Part shown: positions 41,301-45,664 of the stretch, in pieces
Position numbering within the stretch: position 1 is the stretch's first letter
Layout of the letters: every line of letters starts with the position of its first letter
NCBI GenBank assembly: GCA_023701385.1
Contig: JAMPXC010000026.1
Span: forward strand, 1 to 45,664
Length of the DNA: 45,664 bases
Direction: 5' to 3'
From: Pseudobdellovibrio sp.
Lineage (GTDB): Bacteria; Bdellovibrionota; Bdellovibrionia; Bdellovibrionales; Bdellovibrionaceae
Program-made: the position numbers and the translations under genes
Notes under the pieces: generated by a model
Database searches by the model: none
What the model saw: the letters and a program-made list of their open reading frames with translations, nothing else
Told to the model about the DNA's origin: nothing

Positions 41301-41330
41301 TCTGCCGGAGGCAGAGCAAGTTGTATACAA
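41301..41330. repeat. Triloop palindrome and 10-bp palindrome in a divergent intergenic region
   Basis: TCTGCC-GGA-GGCAGA at 41301-41315 and TTGTATACAA at 41321-41330, between the minus-strand gene at 40787 and the plus-strand hotdog gene at 41367. Either could be an operator. Confidence 0.45.
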
Positions 41331-41366
41331 GTAAACTTCACCATGTTAGTGTCGGGCAATCAAGCT

Positions 41367-41909
41367 ATGAAAAAGAAATTAGTCGGAAATTTACAGGCGA
41401 ATTATGTCGATAAAATCAGAGGCTTCAAACTCTGGAGCGACCTTCATACGCCCGCATTGCTTAAGCCTGCTTTAAGCTATGCGTTAGACTGGCTTTCGCC
41501 TGAACTTTTAGGCACTGGCTTTGTAATTACCGAAGCTGGTGATGAAAGCATCAAGGCTAAAGTGCCTTTTCATAAAACAAATTGCGATTTTCATAATCAA
41601 ATTCACGCAGGCCTTGTGGTTAACGCCGGCCTTGAAGTGGTCAGCACTTACATTGCTAAACATTGGGCAAAAAATCTGTGGGAGATCAAAAGCTACCAGA
41701 TTGAGCTTAATAAAAATTTGAAATGGGATAAAGACCTTAATTTGCAATTTTTTTGCAGTGAACAAGACATGGATAAGCTGATTTTGTCGCTACAAAAAAA
41801 TGATCAGGTTTCTTTTGAGGGAACTGTTTTTATCTCGATGAAAAATTCAAACCAATCTGATTCTTTAAAATTAAAACTAAATATTATTAAACTTAAGCTT
41901 CTAGCTTAA
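41367..41909 (+). CDS. Hotdog-fold thioesterase-like protein (DUF4442-like)
   Basis: 180 residues from ATG 41367; an ATG at 41343 adds eight residues. The stretch [25 protein letters not shown] resembles the hotdog-fold core (HN-x-HAGAL-x-x-x-E). The preceding [21 protein letters not shown] fits the first strands. Substrate may be an acyl-CoA, in keeping with the acyl-CoA carboxylase and hydratase genes directly downstream. Gene context and fold are the only evidence. An 8-bp-stem hairpin overlaps its stop. Confidence 0.62.
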   Translation: MKKKLVGNLQANYVDKIRGFKLWSDLHTPALLKPALSYALDWLSPELLGTGFVITEAGDESIKAKVPFHKTNCDFHNQIHAGLVVNAGLEVVSTYIAKHWAKNLWEIKSYQIELNKNLKWDKDLNLQFFCSEQDMDKLILSLQKNDQVSFEGTVFISMKNSNQSDSLKLKLNIIKLKLLA

Positions 41910-41910
41910 G
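41892..41910. repeat. Perfect 8-bp inverted repeat with 3-nt loop at a gene junction
   Basis: CTTAAGCT-TCT-AGCTTAAG spans the stop codon of the hotdog gene and ends 24 bp before the likely start of the carboxylase gene. No U-tract follows; it may affect coupling or processing. Confidence 0.5.
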
Positions 41911-41934
41911 ACCTTCGTGAACCAAGAGGATACT

Positions 41935-43539
41935 GTGATTCTAGAATCTAGCGTGCAAAACCAGTCAGAAGATTTTAAAAAAAATTATAAACAAATGATG
42001 TCGACAGTTGAAAGTTGGAGATCGCGTGTAGCCAAAATTAAATTAGGTGGCGGTGAAGAGGCTTTAAAAAAGCATAAATCACGTGGCAAATTAACAGCGC
42101 GTGAACGTGTTGAAGCTTTACTTGATCAAGGCACTGCGTTTTTAGAATTTTCGACTTTAGCAGCCTACGGTATGTACGATGACCAAGCTCCAGCAGCTGG
42201 TGTAATCACGGGAATCGGTGTGATCGAAGGCGTTGAATGTATGATCGTTGCCAACGATGCCACTGTTAAAGGTGGAACATATTTTCCGATGACTGTAAAA
42301 AAACACTTACGCGCACAAGAAGTGGCTTTAGAAAATGGTCTTCCATGTATTTACTTAGTTGATAGCGGTGGCGCGTTCTTGCCACTGCAATCAGAAGTGT
42401 TTCCAGATCGCGATCACTTCGGAAGAATTTTCTACAACCAAGCTCGTATGTCAGCTCGTAACATTCCACAAATTTCAGTAGTTATGGGTTCGTGTACAGC
42501 TGGTGGCGCGTACGTTCCGTCAATGTCAGATGAAAACGTGATCGTAAAAGATAACGGCACAATTTTCTTAGGTGGACCTCCCTTAGTAAAAGCCGCAACG
42601 GGTGAAGTTGTTGATGCGCAAGAACTTGGTGGCGCAAACACACACTGTCAAATTTCAGGTGTAACTGATCACTTTGCTGAAGATGACAATCATGCGATTG
42701 AAATTACGCGTTCAATTGTAAGACACTTAAATCACAAACGTGTGATGACATTAAAAACTCAACCAGTAGAAGAACCGTTATTTGATGCGAAAGAACTTTA
42801 CGGTATCTTGCCAGCAGATTCGCGTATTCCATTTGATGTGCGTGAAGTGATTGCCAGAATCGTTGATGGTTCTAAGTTTCATGAATTTAAACCTTTATTC
42901 GGTAATACGTTAGTTACAGGTTTTGCTCATATCTGGGGAATGCCGGTTGGAATTATTGCGAATAACGGCGTACTTTTCAGCGAGTCAGCACAAAAAGCCG
43001 CTCACTTTATTGAACTTTGTGAACAACGTGAAGTGCCGTTGATCTTCTTACAAAATATCACAGGCTTTATGGTTGGTAAAAAATACGAACAAGAAGGTAT
43101 TGCTAAACATGGCGCTAAAATGGTTATGGCCGTTTCAAATGCGCGTGTTCCAAAATTCACGGTTGTCATCGGTGGATCATACGGTGCCGGAAACTACGGT
43201 ATGTGCGGCCGTGCTTACCAACCACGTCAAATGTGGATGTGGCCAAATGCGCGTATTTCTGTAATGGGTGGCGAACAAGCTGCTAACGTTTTATTAACTG
43301 TTAAACTTGATCAGATGGCCGCTAAAGGCCAAAGCATGAATTTACGTGAACAAGAAGATTTCAAAAAACCGACTCTTGATAAATACGATTATGAATCTTC
43401 AGCGTACTTCTCAACAGCACGCATTTGGGATGATGGTATTATTGATCCAGTAGATACACGTCGCGTGTTAGCATTAGGAATTTCAGCAAGCTTAAATGCT
43501 GACTGGGGTCCGAAACAACAGGGCGTATTTAGAATGTAG
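41935..43539 (+). CDS. Acyl-CoA carboxylase beta subunit, methylcrotonyl-CoA carboxylase type
   Basis: Carboxyltransferase half of a biotin enzyme, most likely 3-methylcrotonyl-CoA carboxylase of leucine breakdown (MccB/LiuB). Hallmarks include [68 protein letters not shown] and [20 protein letters not shown], followed by [20 protein letters not shown] 41935 is preferred since AGAGG lies 5 nt upstream; GTG 41917 is the alternative. The biotin-carboxylase/BCCP alpha subunit is not in the window. The enoyl-CoA hydratase gene follows after 25 bp, matching liu clusters. Confidence 0.92.
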   Translation: MILESSVQNQSEDFKKNYKQMMSTVESWRSRVAKIKLGGGEEALKKHKSRGKLTARERVEALLDQGTAFLEFSTLAAYGMYDDQAPAAGVITGIGVIEGVECMIVANDATVKGGTYFPMTVKKHLRAQEVALENGLPCIYLVDSGGAFLPLQSEVFPDRDHFGRIFYNQARMSARNIPQISVVMGSCTAGGAYVPSMSDENVIVKDNGTIFLGGPPLVKAATGEVVDAQELGGANTHCQISGVTDHFAEDDNHAIEITRSIVRHLNHKRVMTLKTQPVEEPLFDAKELYGILPADSRIPFDVREVIARIVDGSKFHEFKPLFGNTLVTGFAHIWGMPVGIIANNGVLFSESAQKAAHFIELCEQREVPLIFLQNITGFMVGKKYEQEGIAKHGAKMVMAVSNARVPKFTVVIGGSYGAGNYGMCGRAYQPRQMWMWPNARISVMGGEQAANVLLTVKLDQMAAKGQSMNLREQEDFKKPTLDKYDYESSAYFSTARIWDDGIIDPVDTRRVLALGISASLNADWGPKQQGVFRM

Positions 43540-43564
43540 GCATAGCCTAACAGGATGTAATGCG

Positions 43565-44335
43565 ATGAAGAATATTACGATCACTTCAGATAGCCAAGAT
43601 AGCAGCCTTAAAATTGTTGAGCTTAATAAGCCTGAACTTAAAAACGCTTTTAATCCAGAGATGATCTCTGAAATTACCGAAGCGTTTAAACAATTGTCAC
43701 AAGATAAATCAGTTCGTGCGGTTATTTTAAAAGGTGCGGGTACAGCGTTTTGTGCGGGTGCTGATTTAAACTGGATGAAGTCGATGGTGGATTTTTCTTT
43801 TGAACAAAACATCAAAGATTCAGAGAAACTTTGGGAAATGTTTGAAGCCATTGCGTTCTGTGAAGCGCCGGTGATCGGTTTAGTTCATGGCGCGGCCTTC
43901 GGTGGCGCTTTAGGATTAATCGCAGCCTGTGATTATGTGGTTGCTGATGAAGCGACAAAGTATTGCTTTAGCGAAGTAAGACTTGGTTTATCTCCAGCGG
44001 TGATTTCATCGTTCATCTTAAGAAAATGTGCTGACGCTCATGTGCGTCCGTATATGTTAAACGCTGAAGTTTTTGATTCAGTAGCGGCTCAACGTATGGG
44101 CTTAGTTCATATCATTAAAAACACGACAGATGGTTTAACTGAAGCGAGAAAATTTTCTGCCTTAGGTGCAGAAGCGACTCGTGAAACGAAAAAATTATTA
44201 AACAATATTGAAAAATCTAAGAGTGAAAAATCTTGGGCCGAGCAAAAAAAGCTTACGACAACTGTGATCAGCGAACGCAGAATGTCTAAAGAAGGCCAAG
44301 AGCGTCTAAAAGGATTTTTAAACAAATCAAAATAG
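43565..44335 (+). CDS. Enoyl-CoA hydratase/isomerase, probable methylglutaconyl-CoA hydratase
   Basis: Crotonase-fold enzyme, 256 residues. AVILKGAGTAFCAGADLNWM holds the oxyanion hole and CoA site. VIGLVHGAAFGGALGLIAACDYVVA is the second oxyanion segment, and FSEVRLGLSPAVISSF has the Glu expected of active hydratases. The ADLNWMKSM string is typical of LiuC-type enzymes, which convert methylglutaconyl-CoA to HMG-CoA after the MCC step. ATG 43565 has AGGA about 10 nt upstream; the frame extends upstream into the carboxylase gene but that part is not used. Confidence 0.9.
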   Translation: MKNITITSDSQDSSLKIVELNKPELKNAFNPEMISEITEAFKQLSQDKSVRAVILKGAGTAFCAGADLNWMKSMVDFSFEQNIKDSEKLWEMFEAIAFCEAPVIGLVHGAAFGGALGLIAACDYVVADEATKYCFSEVRLGLSPAVISSFILRKCADAHVRPYMLNAEVFDSVAAQRMGLVHIIKNTTDGLTEARKFSALGAEATRETKKLLNNIEKSKSEKSWAEQKKLTTTVISERRMSKEGQERLKGFLNKSK

Positions 44336-44386
44336 AATTTTCATTGGCGTAAGGCTTGCTGCTTTTTTGTTAAAAGGAGTTGCCCA

Positions 44387-44680
44387 ATGAAACAAACAAC
44401 AATGCGAAGCTTTATGGGAAAATATTCCAATAAAATTCCCAAAGAAGGCGAATTCACAAAAAAAATTGAAGACTATACGGCCAAAGTGCCCTCTGTAAGC
44501 TATCTAGCGTTAGCTCTAGGAAGCTTGGCTGTTTCTGCGGGACTTGCCGCTTTTACTCGCCGTAGAGGCTTAGCTAATTTTGTCGGGCTTTGGGGACCGA
44601 GTTTTTTACTAATGGGTATTTATAATAAGTTAGTAAAACTTGAAGGCCATGATTCGATTGATCATGCGCGCATGCACTAA
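44387..44680 (+). CDS. Small two-helix membrane protein of unknown function
   Basis: 97 residues, with AAGGAG 8 nt upstream. Two hydrophobic segments (VSYLALALGSLAVSAGLAAF and VGLWGPSFLLMGIYNKLV) are separated by a basic TRRRG turn. The N-terminus is basic and may lie in the cytoplasm. No family recognised. Its last 4 bp overlap the end of the convergent DUF72 gene. Confidence 0.7.
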   Translation: MKQTTMRSFMGKYSNKIPKEGEFTKKIEDYTAKVPSVSYLALALGSLAVSAGLAAFTRRRGLANFVGLWGPSFLLMGIYNKLVKLEGHDSIDHARMH

Positions 44681-45510
44681 GCTTTCAGCAAGCGCGAAAG
44701 TGTCCTTGCATTATCTGGTGCTTTCACTTTGTCAGTATTGTCAAAGTAGACAAACACTTCGCGCTTTTTTCTCCACGCCGATAATTTTTTCGCCCATTTG
44801 TTAATGGTTTTTTTATCATAGCCACTCTCGTATAATTTATCTTTGCCGTGTAAACGACAGTACATAAAATCAGAAGTTAGTTCTTCGAAATAAGGCCAGG
44901 TTCCTTCAGCGTCAGCGACAGCCAATGCCACGTTATATTTTTTTAACAGCGTGATAAATTTTTTATCTTTAAACGAATCGTTTCTGACTTCCATAGCGTG
45001 ATGAAGCGGGCGGTTCTTATCAATTTTTAAAGAGACATCAGCGCCTTTTCTCCAATGACGGTACTTAGTAGATTTTGCTAATTTTACAGCTTCAGAAAAA
45101 TCCCGCGGTAAAAATTTTAAAAACTTTTCTAACTTTTCAAAATCAAATTTCATGCGCGGAGGTAACTGCCAAAGAATCGGTCCCAATTTTTCTTTTAATT
45201 CTAAAATTCCTGAACGAAAAAAATTAACCACGCCTTCTTCAGCATTTTTTAATAATTTAATATGCGTGATATAGCGATGTGCTTTCACTGAAAAAATAAA
45301 ATTATCAGGGGTTTCTTCGTACCAGTGTTTAAAAATTTTCGGCTTTTGCAAAGAGTAGAAAGTGCCATTGATTTCAATGGTATTTAAAGCGCGACTGGCA
45401 AAATGCAGTTCGTTTTTTTGAGCTAAATCTTCAGGATAAAAAGTGCCCCGCCAAGGTTCGTAGTTCCATCCCGAAATTCCGATATGTGTGTGCTCTTGCG
45501 TTTTAGCCAT
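44677..45510 (-). CDS. DUF72 (YecE-family) protein
   Basis: 277 residues of TIM-barrel DUF72. Diagnostic strings are HIGISGWNYEPWRGTFYPEDL, ALNTIEINGTFYSLQKPK, FIFSVKAHRYITHIKLL, LGPILWQLPPRMKFD and the C-terminal VFVYFDNTDKVKAPDNARTL. Its biochemical role is unknown; members are widespread and often sit next to metal- or repair-related genes. The ATG at 45510 has no strong ribosome site. Confidence 0.92.
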   Translation of the reverse strand: MAKTQEHTHIGISGWNYEPWRGTFYPEDLAQKNELHFASRALNTIEINGTFYSLQKPKIFKHWYEETPDNFIFSVKAHRYITHIKLLKNAEEGVVNFFRSGILELKEKLGPILWQLPPRMKFDFEKLEKFLKFLPRDFSEAVKLAKSTKYRHWRKGADVSLKIDKNRPLHHAMEVRNDSFKDKKFITLLKKYNVALAVADAEGTWPYFEELTSDFMYCRLHGKDKLYESGYDKKTINKWAKKLSAWRKKREVFVYFDNTDKVKAPDNARTLSRLLKA

Positions 45511-45588
45511 GATTTAACATAATTTTGCAACACTGGTGCCGTAATGTCTGGCCGTGGGCTTGCTATGACACATACACACGGGGGAACT

Positions 45589-45664
45589 ATGCTTAATTCT
45601 AAAACCACTTTAGCTGTAATGACCGTTATTTTGACTTATAGCCTATCTTCACAGGCTGTGCTTG
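45589..45664 (+). CDS. Start of a secreted protein, cut by right window edge
   Basis: ATG 45589 has GGGGGA 4 nt upstream and opens a frame with a signal-peptide-like sequence: basic start, then TTLAVMTVILTYSLSSQAV. Only about 25 residues are visible, so nothing can be said on function. Confidence 0.6.
   Translation, partial: MLNSKTTLAVMTVILTYSLSSQAVL

Noticed and set aside
41175-41366. Extended N-terminus of the hotdog protein
   Set aside because: It would overlap the start of the divergent gene at 41266 and shows no domain; the fold begins near 41367.

Overview
The window is a chromosomal segment from an AT-rich Gram-negative bacterium. A Tol envelope system, many predicted outer-membrane lipoproteins, a SUF iron-sulphur operon as the visible Fe-S assembly route, and several secreted peptidases together suggest a low-GC member of the Bdellovibrionota (Bdellovibrio/Pseudobdellovibrio-like). 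That assignment is an inference from gene content and style; no marker such as 16S rRNA is present. About 50 protein genes, one RNase P RNA and one single-copy IS200/RAYT-type transposase are seen. I saw no tRNA, rRNA, CRISPR array or prophage.

Layout. Positions 1-5152 hold a cyclophilin fragment, tolB, a TonB/TolA-like energy transducer, tolR and tolQ (all minus), then a divergent lytic-transglycosylase-like gene. Positions 5161-7174 hold a GDPD-like protein with altered catalytic residues and a TPR-like lipoprotein. Positions 7287-13072 hold an iscR/rrf2-sufB-sufC-sufD-sufS-nfu operon with two IscR type-1-like operators flanking its candidate promoter. Positions 13084-18439 (minus) hold a tandemly duplicated two-gene module: a large HExxH...E metalloprotease-like lipoprotein plus a small envelope partner, twice, with overlapping or closely abutting genes. 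This is the least familiar system in the window.

Positions 18725-24532 hold a small membrane protein, xseA-xseB-ispA-tlyA, a patatin-like lipoprotein that has lost its catalytic serine, and aminopeptidase P. Positions 24547-31518 hold a HAD hydrolase, a GNAT protein, glpD, the transposase, Fe-type superoxide dismutase, a fused SpeD-SpeE polyamine enzyme and an RlmK-like methyltransferase. Positions 31744-38575 hold a repeat-containing lipoprotein, a LysR regulator with a divergent secreted protein, two convergent secreted peptidases (DUF2817/M14-like and S9 prolyl oligopeptidase) whose start codons both lie inside long perfect hairpins, and a nitroreductase. Positions 38578-45664 hold a fibronectin-type-III-like protein, rnpB, a TPMT-like methyltransferase, a hotdog-fold protein, an acyl-CoA carboxylase beta subunit with an enoyl-CoA hydratase (leucine-degradation type), a DUF72 protein and the start of a secreted protein.

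The recurring theme is envelope biology: the Tol machine, transglycosylase, lipoproteins, exported peptidases and pseudoenzymes. Housekeeping blocks (suf, xse/isp/tly, polyamine, leucine catabolism) lie between them.
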